From positions 1-48,401 of the forward strand of contig JABIFG010000345.1 of the NCBI GenBank assembly GCA_018650795.1: 48,401 bases of DNA, read 5' to 3'. Position numbers and translations under genes: made by a program. The DNA comes from Fidelibacterota bacterium (GTDB lineage: Bacteria > Fidelibacterota > UBA8477 > JABMPR01). The notes under the pieces were generated by a model, which saw only the letters and a program-made list of their open reading frames with translations, was not told the DNA's origin and did no database searches. Below, in pieces: positions 16,520 to 25,889 of the stretch; position 1 is the stretch's first letter, and the number at the start of each line of letters is the position of its first letter.

Positions 16520-18337
16520 ATGGGTGTGATGAATAAAATGCGGGACAACATGGCCGGGATCATGATATTTCTGGTAGTAGTCTTCGTACTGACCATGTCT
16601 GTCGGTGGATTGGTTGGAGGTGCCGATATCACAGATCTGATCAGTGGCAATCAACCCAACGCCTTCACCACGGTTAATGGCGAGGAACTTTCCAGAGAAA
16701 ATTTTATGCGTTCACTGCAGAACGAGCGTGAAAATTATAGACAACGGAATGGCAGTGATGCCAGCGAACAACAGATGGCCCAGCTGACTGATCAGGTATG
16801 GGAAACCATGGTAACTCAGATACTTATTCGTCAGGAGATTGAGGAACAAGATATCAGTGTTTCTCCCGAAGAGCTAAGATACTATTTTTCTGAAAACCTT
16901 CATCCAAGTGTAAAACAGTACTTTGTTTCTGATGCTGGTGAATTCGATTACAATGCCTACCAGGAGGCTGTAAACTCGCCAGATGCTTCAAGTTTTTTTG
17001 CTGCCATGAGGCAACAGGTAGCAGCTATCGTCCCCGTTGAGAAATTACAGCAAAAAGTGCTCGCCACGACTCAAGTATCGGATGGAGAAGTCCGGGCAGA
17101 GTACACGAAAAACAACATCGCTTTTGATCTTGACTATATATTTGTTAAAACTTCCCTCTGGAAAGATGATGAGGCAGAAATCTCAGAAGCAGAGACCCAT
17201 AACTACTATGATCTGAATCTTGCGGATTACCAGCAAGAGGAGTCCCGCACTCTCCTGGTGGTTTCCACTGAGATCAAAGCGACTGCTTCTGATTCAACCA
17301 GAGCCTTGAATCTTATCAAAGATATTCAGGCTGAAATTATTGCTGGTGCCTCCTTCGAATCCCATGCTCAAATTCATTCAGAAGGTCCATCTTCTGTCAA
17401 TGGTGGCTTCCTCGGATGGTTTGGAAAAGGCAAGATGGCCCCTGCCTTTGAGAAGGCTGCCTTCGATGCACCGGTGGGAGAAGTTGTCGGTCCTATTCTA
17501 ACCCAATTTGGTTATCATATTATTAAAGTAGAATCTACCAGAATGGTTGAGGGTCAGCCTGAAGTTGAAGCCCGTCACATTCTAATTGAGATTCGCCCCA
17601 GTGAAACCACGCGTGATCAAATCAGACGAGGATTGAAAAACCTTGAATTCTTGGCTGATGAGATTGGATTTGAGAAAGCTGTTGATTCACTGGAAATGAA
17701 TTTTAAGACAAGTAACAAACTTCGTCAGAAAGATACCTTCGTTTCAGGTGTTGGGTCTTTCCAATCTGCAGTCCGTTTTGCGTATCTATCTGAATTGGGT
17801 GCCCACAGCAGTGTGATGCAAAATGAAACCAATTTCGCCATCTTCATGCTTTCAGAAATCGCTCCGGCTGGCGATCGACCCTTTGATCAGGCCAAAGTCA
17901 GCATCAAGCGTAAATTATTGAATGAGAAAAAACAAGCGTTGGCCAGTGAAGCGGCTACCGCCCTCCTCATCAAACTTAATACTGAAGATGACTGGACAGA
18001 AATGCGTCTGGATGATCGCGATGGTTTGACTTATGAAAGAGTCGAAGGGGCTAAAGGAAGTGCCAGCATCAAAGGTCTTGGTCGTCTTCATGAAATCTTT
18101 GGTTTTCTGGAGAATGCAAAGGCTGGTTCAATCTCCCCTGTTTTTGAGACCCCACGTGGTGCCATTGTTGTCCGTCTGAATGGACGCTCCGATTTTGACG
18201 AAGCAGACTTCGCTGCACAGTATCAAACTCTGTACGATAATCTGACTAAAACACGTCAGAATGAAGTCTGGAGTAAATATCTTGAATCACTGCGTGTGAA
18301 TGCTGACGTCATGGATAACCGTCTCCGCATGCTTTAA
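16520..18337 (+). CDS. PpiD/SurA-like peptidyl-prolyl isomerase, membrane-anchored
   Basis: About 605 aa. A single N-terminal membrane helix (about residues 12-36) anchors a large periplasmic part, as in PpiD. The SurA_N-like region runs from roughly residue 45 to 220 (FTTVNGEELSRENFMRSLQ, then QILIRQEIEEQDISVSPEEL). A parvulin-type PPIC domain follows (GGFLGWFGKGKMAPAFEKAA, then VGPILTQFGYHIIKVES), and EARHILIEIRP begins a second related segment. Its role would be to assist folding of proteins leaving the Sec translocon. I chose ATG 16520 because AGGAGG lies 9 bases upstream; an in-frame TTG at 16499 overlaps that site. It ends just before a terminator. Confidence 0.85.
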   Translation: MGVMNKMRDNMAGIMIFLVVVFVLTMSVGGLVGGADITDLISGNQPNAFTTVNGEELSRENFMRSLQNERENYRQRNGSDASEQQMAQLTDQVWETMVTQILIRQEIEEQDISVSPEELRYYFSENLHPSVKQYFVSDAGEFDYNAYQEAVNSPDASSFFAAMRQQVAAIVPVEKLQQKVLATTQVSDGEVRAEYTKNNIAFDLDYIFVKTSLWKDDEAEISEAETHNYYDLNLADYQQEESRTLLVVSTEIKATASDSTRALNLIKDIQAEIIAGASFESHAQIHSEGPSSVNGGFLGWFGKGKMAPAFEKAAFDAPVGEVVGPILTQFGYHIIKVESTRMVEGQPEVEARHILIEIRPSETTRDQIRRGLKNLEFLADEIGFEKAVDSLEMNFKTSNKLRQKDTFVSGVGSFQSAVRFAYLSELGAHSSVMQNETNFAIFMLSEIAPAGDRPFDQAKVSIKRKLLNEKKQALASEAATALLIKLNTEDDWTEMRLDDRDGLTYERVEGAKGSASIKGLGRLHEIFGFLENAKAGSISPVFETPRGAIVVRLNGRSDFDEADFAAQYQTLYDNLTKTRQNEVWSKYLESLRVNADVMDNRLRML

Positions 18338-18361
18338 AAACTTACTCGATTATTGTTTCTT

Positions 18362-18389
18362 AAAACGGGGAGCTTGCTCCCCGTTTTTT
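18362..18389 (+). terminator. Intrinsic terminator after the PpiD-like gene
   Basis: A strong stem ACGGGGAGC/GCTCCCCGT is followed by six T residues. It lies 25 bp after the stop codon. Confidence 0.92.
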
Positions 18390-18453
18390 ATTTAACAAAT
18401 CAGGCTTCACCCCCCTTTCTCACCCAAATAAGACTTTATATTTCGTCCGCATT

Positions 18454-18471
18454 AATTATGTTGTCATAATT
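18454..18471. promoter_or_regulatory. Inverted repeat upstream of the haem-binding gene
   Basis: AATTATG (18454-18460) and CATAATT (18465-18471) flank TTGT, about 20 bp before the TTG start codon. It could be an operator for the operon that begins here. Confidence 0.35.
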
Positions 18472-18490
18472 GGTTAAAAAGGAGGATTAA

Positions 18491-18922
18491 TTGTCTCGAG
18501 CAAAAATAATTCTGATCGTTATTGTAGGATTGTTCATCATCTTGCAACTCATTCCATTAAATCAGACCAATCCACCAGTTATTCAGGATGCATCTGCACC
18601 CTCAGATATAAAATTGATACTTAAAACATCGTGTTATGATTGCCATTCCAATGAAACTGAATGGCCCTGGTACAGTCGTATTGCACCTGGATCATTTCTC
18701 ATAACTCGTGATGTAGTCGAAGGCAGAAAACATCTTAATTTCTCAGAATTCTCAGATATGGATACCTTTGATAGCACTGATATAGCTGACGAGATTCTGG
18801 AAGTATTGGAAGAGGGCAAGATGCCCATCATTCCCTATCTGTTATTGCACCCTGGTGCAAGTTTGAGTGATAGTCAAACAAAAGCGCTTATGGGTTGGGC
18901 AAACACACTCTATTCAGAGTAA
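18491..18922 (+). CDS. Haem-binding domain protein (single CxxCH)
   Basis: A 143-aa protein with one N-terminal membrane helix (about residues 5-23) followed by a periplasmic domain. The c-type haem motif CYDCH is at 48-52, with the flanking phrase SNETEWPWYSRIAPGSFLI and a later FSEF and GKMPIIPYLLLHPGASLSD, typical of the small haem-binding domain (Haem_bd) found in many FCB genomes. It is probably a membrane-tethered electron carrier or haem sensor. The start is TTG with a strong AGGAGG site 5-6 bases upstream. It lies 42 bp before motA, so it may be the first gene of the motor operon; a functional link is only suggested. Confidence 0.8.
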   Translation: MSRAKIILIVIVGLFIILQLIPLNQTNPPVIQDASAPSDIKLILKTSCYDCHSNETEWPWYSRIAPGSFLITRDVVEGRKHLNFSEFSDMDTFDSTDIADEILEVLEEGKMPIIPYLLLHPGASLSDSQTKALMGWANTLYSE

Positions 18923-18964
18923 TTTTGCAGCACGAATTGTAGGAAGGATACCAAAGGGTAACTA

Positions 18965-19792
18965 ATGGATATTGCAACCATAATTGGATTAATTTTCGGC
19001 TTGTTCCTGGTCTTTTTTGGAATGTCTGAACCTGGTACCTTTACACCACCAGATACATTCTTTAGTCTCAGGGGTCTGGCTATTGTATTGGGTGGAACTT
19101 TCGCTGCTACACTTGTAAACTATCCTTTGAAGAATGTCATCGGCATGCTTAAGGTTTCTCTACAGGCTTTCTCCAATGGTAGCACATTCGATCATCTTGG
19201 AATCATCGATGAATTAGCTGGATATTCTGATCAAGCTAGAAAAAAGGGTCTGCCTTCCCTGGAAAATATCCTTGATGGAATTGATAACCATTATCTCCAA
19301 ATGGGTCTGGAAAATGCTATTCTCGAAAGAGACTCCCAAAAACTTGAAAATTTCCTCGACAATGAGCTCAACTCAATGATTGATAGACATTCTAATGGTC
19401 AGGAAATCTTTTATAACATGGGTTCTTACGCCCCAGCTTTTGGTCTACTTGGAACTGTGATGGGTTTGATTCTTATGATGACACGTCAATCAGCTACGTC
19501 CACTGTGGACAGCTATGCGACGGGTGCACAGGATTCCATGTCAGCACTTTTACAGGGTATGGGTATTGCTCTGGTTACCACCTTTTATGGCGTGTTATTA
19601 GCAAATTTACTCTTTATACCTATTGCTGGTAAACTCAAAACTCGCTCTGATGCTGAGGTTCATAGCCTCAATATTATCAAAGCTGGAATTCTTAGTATTC
19701 ACTCCAAAGAACACCCGCTGATCATGCGTGAAAAGCTGCTTACTTTTGTTGACAAAGATACACGGAAGGCAGCAAGACAAACCACGACCTAA
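18965..19792 (+). CDS. motA: MotA-type proton/sodium channel subunit
   Basis: A 275-aa inner-membrane protein with the four-helix MotA layout: helices 1-2 at about residues 5-25 and 35-55 (LRGLAIVLGGTFAATLVNYP), a long cytoplasmic loop of about 100 residues, then helices 3-4. Helix 3 has GSYAPAFGLLGTVMGLILMM with the conserved channel proline; helix 4 is followed by LLFIPIAGKLKTR with the second conserved proline. Length and loop size point to MotA rather than TolQ/ExbB. It lies 6 bp before the first motB. No other flagellar or chemotaxis gene is in the window, so what the motor drives is open. The symbol denotes family, not proven flagellar function. Confidence 0.85.
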   Translation: MDIATIIGLIFGLFLVFFGMSEPGTFTPPDTFFSLRGLAIVLGGTFAATLVNYPLKNVIGMLKVSLQAFSNGSTFDHLGIIDELAGYSDQARKKGLPSLENILDGIDNHYLQMGLENAILERDSQKLENFLDNELNSMIDRHSNGQEIFYNMGSYAPAFGLLGTVMGLILMMTRQSATSTVDSYATGAQDSMSALLQGMGIALVTTFYGVLLANLLFIPIAGKLKTRSDAEVHSLNIIKAGILSIHSKEHPLIMREKLLTFVDKDTRKAARQTTT

Positions 19793-19798
19793 TTTCCT

Positions 19799-20491
19799 AT
19801 GCCTGACATCTCAACAATCGCTGAACGGGCATCCAACTCCTGGAAGGTCACGTACAGTGATCTCCTGACAGGTTTATTGGCCTTCTTTCTGCTTCTAATT
19901 ATTAAAGCTGAACAAGATGCCAACACCACCTTCAAATTTGCAGACCAGATGAAAGATGTCATCTATGCCAAAGTCATGAAGGAGAAGCAGGTCCTTCGGC
20001 TGGATTGGTTATATGTTGAACATGCCGGACCCAAAGGTATAAAGCTCCTGATTCCCTCTGAGATTGATGATCAAACGTTTTTCCAATCTGGTGAGGACCA
20101 GATTGTTATCAATTTCATTTTTTATCTGCGAACAGTTGCCCAGGTCATTGGCGGATTGGAATTGGAAAAAATCCCCATACGTAACAAAGATATTTTCGCA
20201 AAACTTGAGGCCTCAGGAAAAACAGTAAAAATTAATGTCCGGATTGAGGGACACTCTGATAGTATGCCTCTAGGGCGATCATCCCGATTCAGGGATAATT
20301 GGGATTTGTCCACAGCTCGGGCACATCAGGTCGCCCAGTATTTAATTCGTGAAACGACTATTCCAGAATCATATTTCTCCATTTCCGGTTACGGACCTTT
20401 TCATCCTATGGTAGACGAACGTAATTATGATGAAAACCGTCGTGTTGAAATTTACCTGGACATTCAACTGATTGAGATAGATAATGGCTAA
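19799..20491 (+). CDS. motB: MotB-like stator protein 1 (OmpA domain)
   Basis: A 230-aa protein with one N-terminal membrane helix and a C-terminal OmpA-type peptidoglycan-binding domain. The helix region WKVTYSDLLTGLLAFFLLLI matches MotB, with the ion-carrying aspartate at residue 21. The OmpA domain shows VRIEGHSDSMPLG, NWDLSTARAHQVAQYL, ISGYGPFHP and the end motif NRRVEIYLD. It follows motA by 6 bp and overlaps the second MotB by 8 bp, so the three are translationally linked. It differs from its neighbour in the helix sequence and spacer. It probably pairs with MotA as an anchored stator. Confidence 0.85.
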   Translation: MPDISTIAERASNSWKVTYSDLLTGLLAFFLLLIIKAEQDANTTFKFADQMKDVIYAKVMKEKQVLRLDWLYVEHAGPKGIKLLIPSEIDDQTFFQSGEDQIVINFIFYLRTVAQVIGGLELEKIPIRNKDIFAKLEASGKTVKINVRIEGHSDSMPLGRSSRFRDNWDLSTARAHQVAQYLIRETTIPESYFSISGYGPFHPMVDERNYDENRRVEIYLDIQLIEIDNG

Positions 20492-21179
20492 GCGATCAGA
20501 CCGAATGGCGAAGATAGTCGGAAATGCCCGCTCAAGCTGGGTACTATCATATGGTGATACGGTTACATTATTAATCTGCTTCTTTATCATGATGATCACT
20601 GTGAGAGCCGGCCAGATCAATAAGGTGCATGCCTGGGTAAATGATCGACTGGACGAAGCTGCGACTGAAGTTCAGGAGGCTATGGATGCTGCCGGTATTC
20701 AAGAGATTTCTGTTTCGCGCAACTCCAAGGGTGTTCAAATCACACTTAATGACCCACGACTGTTTGAAGTTGCTTCAGCCCAACCTCGCAGTACTCATAT
20801 CTATCAATTAGACGAGGTGGCCACCTCTATCCAAAATCTCCACATTTTCAATCTTCTGGATACAGAGCATGCTGGATTCTTACGTGAACTCCAAAGCTCA
20901 GGCTTACAATGGCTGGTAGAGATTCGAATCGAGGGTCACACAGACAATATGCCTTTGACCAGGAATGCCCTCTATCGTGATAACTGGGAGCTCAGTGCCG
21001 CCCGGGCGCAATCAATTATGATTCAGCTCCAGGAGAATACTGCCCTGCCTGCATCTATCTTTGCTATCGGTGGATTTGGAGAATTTCAACCAATTGGTGA
21101 CAACACCACCCAGGCAGGACGTGAGATCAATCGCAGAGTTGAGATATTTATAGGTGCCTCACTAGTTCAATCGCTATAA
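20484..21179 (+). CDS. MotB-like stator protein 2 (OmpA domain)
   Basis: A 231-aa second MotB homologue. The membrane segment WVLSYGDTVTLLICFFIMMI keeps the conserved aspartate (residue 25) but uses GD and TLLICFF instead of the SD and TGLLAFF of the first copy. The peptidoglycan-binding domain has RIEGHTDNMPLTR, NWELSAARAQSIMIQL, IGGFGEFQPIGD and NRRVEIFIG. It begins inside the last codons of the first motB (8-bp overlap). One A-type subunit with two distinct B-type subunits recalls the Myxococcus gliding motor AglRQS, so the two may form a heterodimer. That is inference. Confidence 0.83.
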   Translation: MAKRSDRMAKIVGNARSSWVLSYGDTVTLLICFFIMMITVRAGQINKVHAWVNDRLDEAATEVQEAMDAAGIQEISVSRNSKGVQITLNDPRLFEVASAQPRSTHIYQLDEVATSIQNLHIFNLLDTEHAGFLRELQSSGLQWLVEIRIEGHTDNMPLTRNALYRDNWELSAARAQSIMIQLQENTALPASIFAIGGFGEFQPIGDNTTQAGREINRRVEIFIGASLVQSL

Positions 21180-21305
21180 AATGTTGTTTTAATATTCACT
21201 TTATATTCTATCGACTGATCATTTCCCTTTGTGGGTAGGACATTTCAATTATTATTACCAATTATGACCAAGGAACAATACCCTGAGAACACCGTTTAGG
21301 AATTC

Positions 21306-24300
21306 ATGAATAAACTATTTGTCTTCATAATACTCTCCACCGCTGTTCTTGGTATGGACGTCTCAGTTTCGAACATGCAGCCACAAAGCATGAATGTCAA
21401 AATAGTAATTCCGATTCCAACCCTAACTCAATATGAGATTGGTGAAAAAAGTCTACAGCTACCTCGCTGGGCGGATGCCACATTTGCTTACCATCAGGAA
21501 ATAGAAAAGATTGTTCCAGTATTCACCATTCCGATTCTATTACCTCCAGATGGAACACTACCTGAAATTGAAATTCTTTATTCCCAATCCAGCCCAGATT
21601 CAAGGCTTCCCCAACAAATTCGTGATCGTGATTTTCATGTAGATATAGATTTACCCCTCCTTCATTCATCACAGCTAATAAGTGTGGTCGCCGCAGAGGA
21701 TTTCCGTGCATATAATACTGCTCGAATTTTGATCATGCCTTATGCTGAGGGCGATCAACGTCTTGAGGAGATCACATTCCGCCTGACTTTCCCCGATAAA
21801 CATATATCAGGTGGTCAACAAGATATGGATCTGATATCGACTTATATAAATTCTGAGATGGCTACTGATTGGGCTAAAACCACACCCATGAGTCTCAACC
21901 GTATGAGTCAAGCTTTACCTGCGGGTCAGTGGTTTCGTTTCCCAATCAATTATATGGGCATTCAACGAATCAATTCAAGCTCCTTCCCTGGATCCATTCC
22001 TGATTCCGATCCAAACAGTTGGCAGGTATATGCCCCTTATTATGAAGGTCAGTCACTCTCCTTTGAACTGAGCAATACTGAACCCATTCCAGAAAACCTG
22101 AAAGCTATCAGCATGAAAACCAGTGGTCTTGGAGATGGTGTTTTGAGTGGAGATGATGAGATTCTTTTCTTTGCACGGCCCTTGAATGGTAATTTCAAGA
22201 GTAACGGTTTCACTCACCCCTATGGTATCCAACGCTATTATTGGCTCTGCATACCTGATCAGGATTCTCAGACCGCAAATAATGTCACACCACTTCAATC
22301 ATCTATTCTGGAGGCGACCCATACTGTCAGCTCCTATGAAAAACGCATTTACCATGAATCCGAACTTCACAACCAACTCCATTCCGGTAAAAACTGGGTA
22401 GGTGAAAAGCTTGCTGGGCCTTCATCTATTTTCAGTCTCAATTTTATCGAAGACCATCTCGCTGTTGGTTCAGAAATAATGCTGAACGCCCTCATGGTTA
22501 TCGATTATGATGCCGGAAATTTCCAGCATATCCTTGATGTTGAGTTGAATGGTGATCCCTTTAACGTCAGTCAATATAACGGACTGTACAAACAAATCGT
22601 CCTCAGCGGCACAGTCGGTGGTGACAATATGTTACGTGACGGACCAAATACACTGACTATTGCCTATACCAGTAATTCCAATGCCTCCATCCTGTATCTT
22701 GATAGCTTGCGATTGATCTACCATCGGCAACTTGCACCTTCATCGGACTATTTATTTGGTCTACTAGATCTTCCGGGAAGCGTAAACAATGTAATTTTTC
22801 ATGATACCTCCCCTGAATTTCATTTGTGGGATGTCACTGATCCCATGGCAGTTCAGGAATGGGAAATTGCCAATGATCAATTCAAGCTTGCCGAACCAGG
22901 AATACGTGAGCTTATTGGATATACCGACGACCAACCTGCCCTGGTAGTTCTTAATGAAGCCTCCAATCTGGGAGAACCTCAATTGCGACGAACCGATGTT
23001 CAGGCCGATTACATTCTGATTACACCAGAAATATTTTCGGAAGAAGCAGAACGTCTAAAAGTGCTTAGAGAAACACAGGTTCCTGTTGATGAGCGTCTCA
23101 GTGTTAAGATCGTATATATTGAAGATATTTATGATGAATTCTCTGCAGGGACTCAGGATCCTGCAGCCATCAAACATTTTTTGCACTATGTCTATTTCAA
23201 TTGGGCTACCCCACGACTGAGATACGTTCTATTTCTAGGAGACACCGATTACGATTACCGGAATATCACGGGTCAGAGCAAAATGATCATACCTACTTAT
23301 CAAAAAGATGGCAATACTGATGTGAGTTCCTATTCTACCGATGACCGTTATACACATATCGCGTCTGGAGAATGGGACCGTTTGCCTGATTTCGCTATTG
23401 GCAGATTGCCGGTACAGACAGCTGATCAACTTGAAGTAATGATCGATAAAATTATCAGTTATGAGCTGACTCCTGAACCTGGAATCTGGCGCAATACCAT
23501 CACGCTGGTTGCAGATGATCCACTTCGTCCAAGTCGATATGTAGAATCAGAACACATAGATGATACTGAGGGGCTTGCCAGAATTATTCCACCCAGCATT
23601 CATGTGAACAAAGTTTATCTCACCGAGTATCCAGAAGTTCAAGATCCGAACTCTCCCTATATCAAAAAACCCAAAGCCAGAGATGATTTTCTCCAAAAGC
23701 TATATAACGGGACCCTGCTTGTGAATTATCTGGGTCATGGTTCACCAACTGTGTGGGCTCAGGAGGAGGTGTTTACGGTTTCAGATCTTGGTCTGGTAAA
23801 AACCGGGATGAGGCTCCCCTTCTGGGTAGCTGGCACCTGTGATTGGGCTAAATATGATGATGTAAATTCATCCTGCGTACCTGAAGAACTCATGCTCATG
23901 GAAAGTAATGGAGCCGTTGGGATTCTTTCCACCACACGGAAGACCTATGCCGTATTCAATGAAATCCTACTCTCTGACTTTTTTGATTTCCTGTTTCCTG
24001 AGGTAGATGCTGGGCGATCACTCAGGGTTGGAGATGCGGTGATGATGGCGAAAAATATTACAGCTGGTTCCGATCCAAATAATGAGAAATACATTTTGTT
24101 TGCTGACCCGGCCATGCGATTGGCTTCGCCTGTGAGGAAGGGTCACATTGATTCAGTCGCACCTTCTGTTTTTCAGGCTATGGGGACAGTGAACTATGAA
24201 GGTGTGGCCGATACAAGTCTCGCAGCTGAAGCTCGAGCAGCTGTAACGGTTTATGATACACCGACACCAGTTACCAGATCCTTCTATATCAGCAGCACAA

Positions 24301-25172
24301 ATACAACGGGTAATATTTCCTATGTATTACCAGGTAAACGCATTTTTCGGGGTTTGATCTCTGTGAATGATCGCGATTTTTCAGGAAATTTTACCCTTCC
24401 TAAGGATATTAAATATTCTGGGAGTGGCGGAATCCTGCGGGTCCAATATTGGGATGATACTGGATTGGATGGTAGTGTATTCATTGATACTTTAAAATTC
24501 ATGGGAACAGACTCCACGGCGCTTGATAATACGGGACCAGAAATTCTATTTATTTCTGATAATATGGTGCTTTTAAACGGAGATCACTTCTCAGCCAATG
24601 AGCCGCTGGAAATTGAAATCGGTGATGAGCAGGGCATAAACCTGACCGGTGTCGCCGGACATGGCATTACACTTGCCATTGATGAGGACTGGGAAAATGC
24701 CCTGGATGTTACGGAGTTGTTCGAATATGACCTGGATCATTCAGATATGGGTCGTCTATCAGCATTTCTTTCCGAGATTCCACCAGGAGAGCATCTTGTC
24801 TCGGTCAAAGCGTGGGATAGCCAGAACAACCCCAATGAAGCCAGTGTGCGACTAGAGTTTTTTGCTGCTAATGATTTCCGCATCTATGATCTTTTCAATT
24901 TTCCAAACCCCATGCGGGATCATACTGAGGTCACCTACATGCTCTCACATCCAGCAGATGTAAACTACGCTATTTACACTCTGGCAGGCCGTAAAATTAT
25001 GTCTGACATGCAGGGCTTTAGAAACCAGGGCTTTAATTCCTTCCCATGGGATGGCCATGATCGTTTTGGCAATCAACTGGCGAATGGTGTATACATTCTG
25101 GTTGTTGAGGCAGATAACGATGATTTTGGGGAACCAGCTCAAAGTTTGCAAAAATTAGTCATAACCCGTTGA
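21306..25172 (+). CDS. porU: Type IX secretion system sortase PorU (C25 peptidase)
   Basis: A 1288-aa protein with an N-terminal signal peptide (about residues 1-17). Residues about 580-950 form a gingipain-like C25 peptidase domain: YILITPEIF, FLGDTDYDYRNITG, then catalytic His811 in VNYLGHGSPTVW and catalytic Cys845 in GTCDWAKYDD, as expected of PorU. The C-terminus (about 1190-1288) is a FlgD-type immunoglobulin domain with FNFPNPMRDHTEVTYML and NGVYILVV. PorU cleaves the sorting domains of cargo and attaches the cargo to the cell surface. Length fits the family. The ATG follows a TAGGAA site. It sits 126 bp after the Mot cassette and overlaps Maf by one base. Confidence 0.9.
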   Translation: MNKLFVFIILSTAVLGMDVSVSNMQPQSMNVKIVIPIPTLTQYEIGEKSLQLPRWADATFAYHQEIEKIVPVFTIPILLPPDGTLPEIEILYSQSSPDSRLPQQIRDRDFHVDIDLPLLHSSQLISVVAAEDFRAYNTARILIMPYAEGDQRLEEITFRLTFPDKHISGGQQDMDLISTYINSEMATDWAKTTPMSLNRMSQALPAGQWFRFPINYMGIQRINSSSFPGSIPDSDPNSWQVYAPYYEGQSLSFELSNTEPIPENLKAISMKTSGLGDGVLSGDDEILFFARPLNGNFKSNGFTHPYGIQRYYWLCIPDQDSQTANNVTPLQSSILEATHTVSSYEKRIYHESELHNQLHSGKNWVGEKLAGPSSIFSLNFIEDHLAVGSEIMLNALMVIDYDAGNFQHILDVELNGDPFNVSQYNGLYKQIVLSGTVGGDNMLRDGPNTLTIAYTSNSNASILYLDSLRLIYHRQLAPSSDYLFGLLDLPGSVNNVIFHDTSPEFHLWDVTDPMAVQEWEIANDQFKLAEPGIRELIGYTDDQPALVVLNEASNLGEPQLRRTDVQADYILITPEIFSEEAERLKVLRETQVPVDERLSVKIVYIEDIYDEFSAGTQDPAAIKHFLHYVYFNWATPRLRYVLFLGDTDYDYRNITGQSKMIIPTYQKDGNTDVSSYSTDDRYTHIASGEWDRLPDFAIGRLPVQTADQLEVMIDKIISYELTPEPGIWRNTITLVADDPLRPSRYVESEHIDDTEGLARIIPPSIHVNKVYLTEYPEVQDPNSPYIKKPKARDDFLQKLYNGTLLVNYLGHGSPTVWAQEEVFTVSDLGLVKTGMRLPFWVAGTCDWAKYDDVNSSCVPEELMLMESNGAVGILSTTRKTYAVFNEILLSDFFDFLFPEVDAGRSLRVGDAVMMAKNITAGSDPNNEKYILFADPAMRLASPVRKGHIDSVAPSVFQAMGTVNYEGVADTSLAAEARAAVTVYDTPTPVTRSFYISSTNTTGNISYVLPGKRIFRGLISVNDRDFSGNFTLPKDIKYSGSGGILRVQYWDDTGLDGSVFIDTLKFMGTDSTALDNTGPEILFISDNMVLLNGDHFSANEPLEIEIGDEQGINLTGVAGHGITLAIDEDWENALDVTELFEYDLDHSDMGRLSAFLSEIPPGEHLVSVKAWDSQNNPNEASVRLEFFAANDFRIYDLFNFPNPMRDHTEVTYMLSHPADVNYAIYTLAGRKIMSDMQGFRNQGFNSFPWDGHDRFGNQLANGVYILVVEADNDDFGEPAQSLQKLVITR

Positions 25173-25765
25173 TGTCTGCAGTTGAGTTAATTCTAGCCAG
25201 CGCTTCCCCTCGCAGAAAGCTGCTCCTCGAACAGATTGGACTATCATTCAGGGTTGTGCCCAGCCACTTACATGAACCGCCCTATGAGGGTCATAAACCT
25301 GCTCAATATGCTGAGAACCTGGCCGAACTCAAAGCCAGCGAGATCTCAGGTCTATTGCCCTCCGCCCTCGTAATTGGAGCGGATACAATTGTAGTCATCG
25401 GGGATGAAGTCCTGGGTAAGCCAGAGGATGCTGCCACTGCACGCAAAATGTTGGGTCAACTCTCAGCTCGAACCCATCTGGTAATTACAGCTTATAGTTT
25501 TCAAATGAAGGCCGCAGGGATTAAACAAGTCCACCATGTTTCGACCCAGGTCCATTTTAAAAAACTCAGGCCTGATGAAATTGACTACTACATAAATACT
25601 GATGCACCATACGACAAAGCAGGTGCTTATGGTATTCAGGACTACTCTAGCATTTTTGTGGATCGAATTGAAGGTTGCTTTTATAATGTAGTGGGTTTGC
25701 CTATCTCTGATTTGAGTGAAAAATTAAACCATCTTCTCAGTCAACACTCCATCACCCTTAAATAG
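25172..25765 (+). CDS. maf: Maf-family nucleoside triphosphate pyrophosphatase
   Basis: A 197-aa cytoplasmic house-cleaning enzyme that hydrolyses non-canonical or excess nucleoside triphosphates (dTTP/UTP in the YhdE branch). Motifs: LASASPRRKLLL near the N-terminus, GADTIVVIGDEVLGKPED in the middle with the conserved ADT and GKP, and APYDKAGAYGIQDYSSIFVD towards the C-terminus. The ATG at 25172 shares a base with the PorU stop (TGATG), so translation is coupled; an in-frame TTG at 25169 is less likely. Confidence 0.92.
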   Translation: MSAVELILASASPRRKLLLEQIGLSFRVVPSHLHEPPYEGHKPAQYAENLAELKASEISGLLPSALVIGADTIVVIGDEVLGKPEDAATARKMLGQLSARTHLVITAYSFQMKAAGIKQVHHVSTQVHFKKLRPDEIDYYINTDAPYDKAGAYGIQDYSSIFVDRIEGCFYNVVGLPISDLSEKLNHLLSQHSITLK

Positions 25766-25889
25766 ACTTTCTATTAATTCCCTGGATTCTGGGAAAATTA
25801 TGTAGAAAAGGCTCTCAGGCAGTTTCTGCGGTCTTGATTTACGTGGAAAAATACTTAAACTCATCAGCACTTAGCGAAGAGGAACTATC

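Noticed and set aside
18965-21179. Zorya-type anti-phage defence, which uses MotA/MotB-like ZorA and ZorB
   Set aside because: No ZorC/ZorD/ZorE-like gene is adjacent, the MotA loop is normal in length, and the neighbours are porU and a haem protein.
25766-25889. Weak stem TCCC/GGGA after maf as a terminator
   Set aside because: The stem is only four pairs and lacks a T-run, so maf and rodZ may be co-transcribed.
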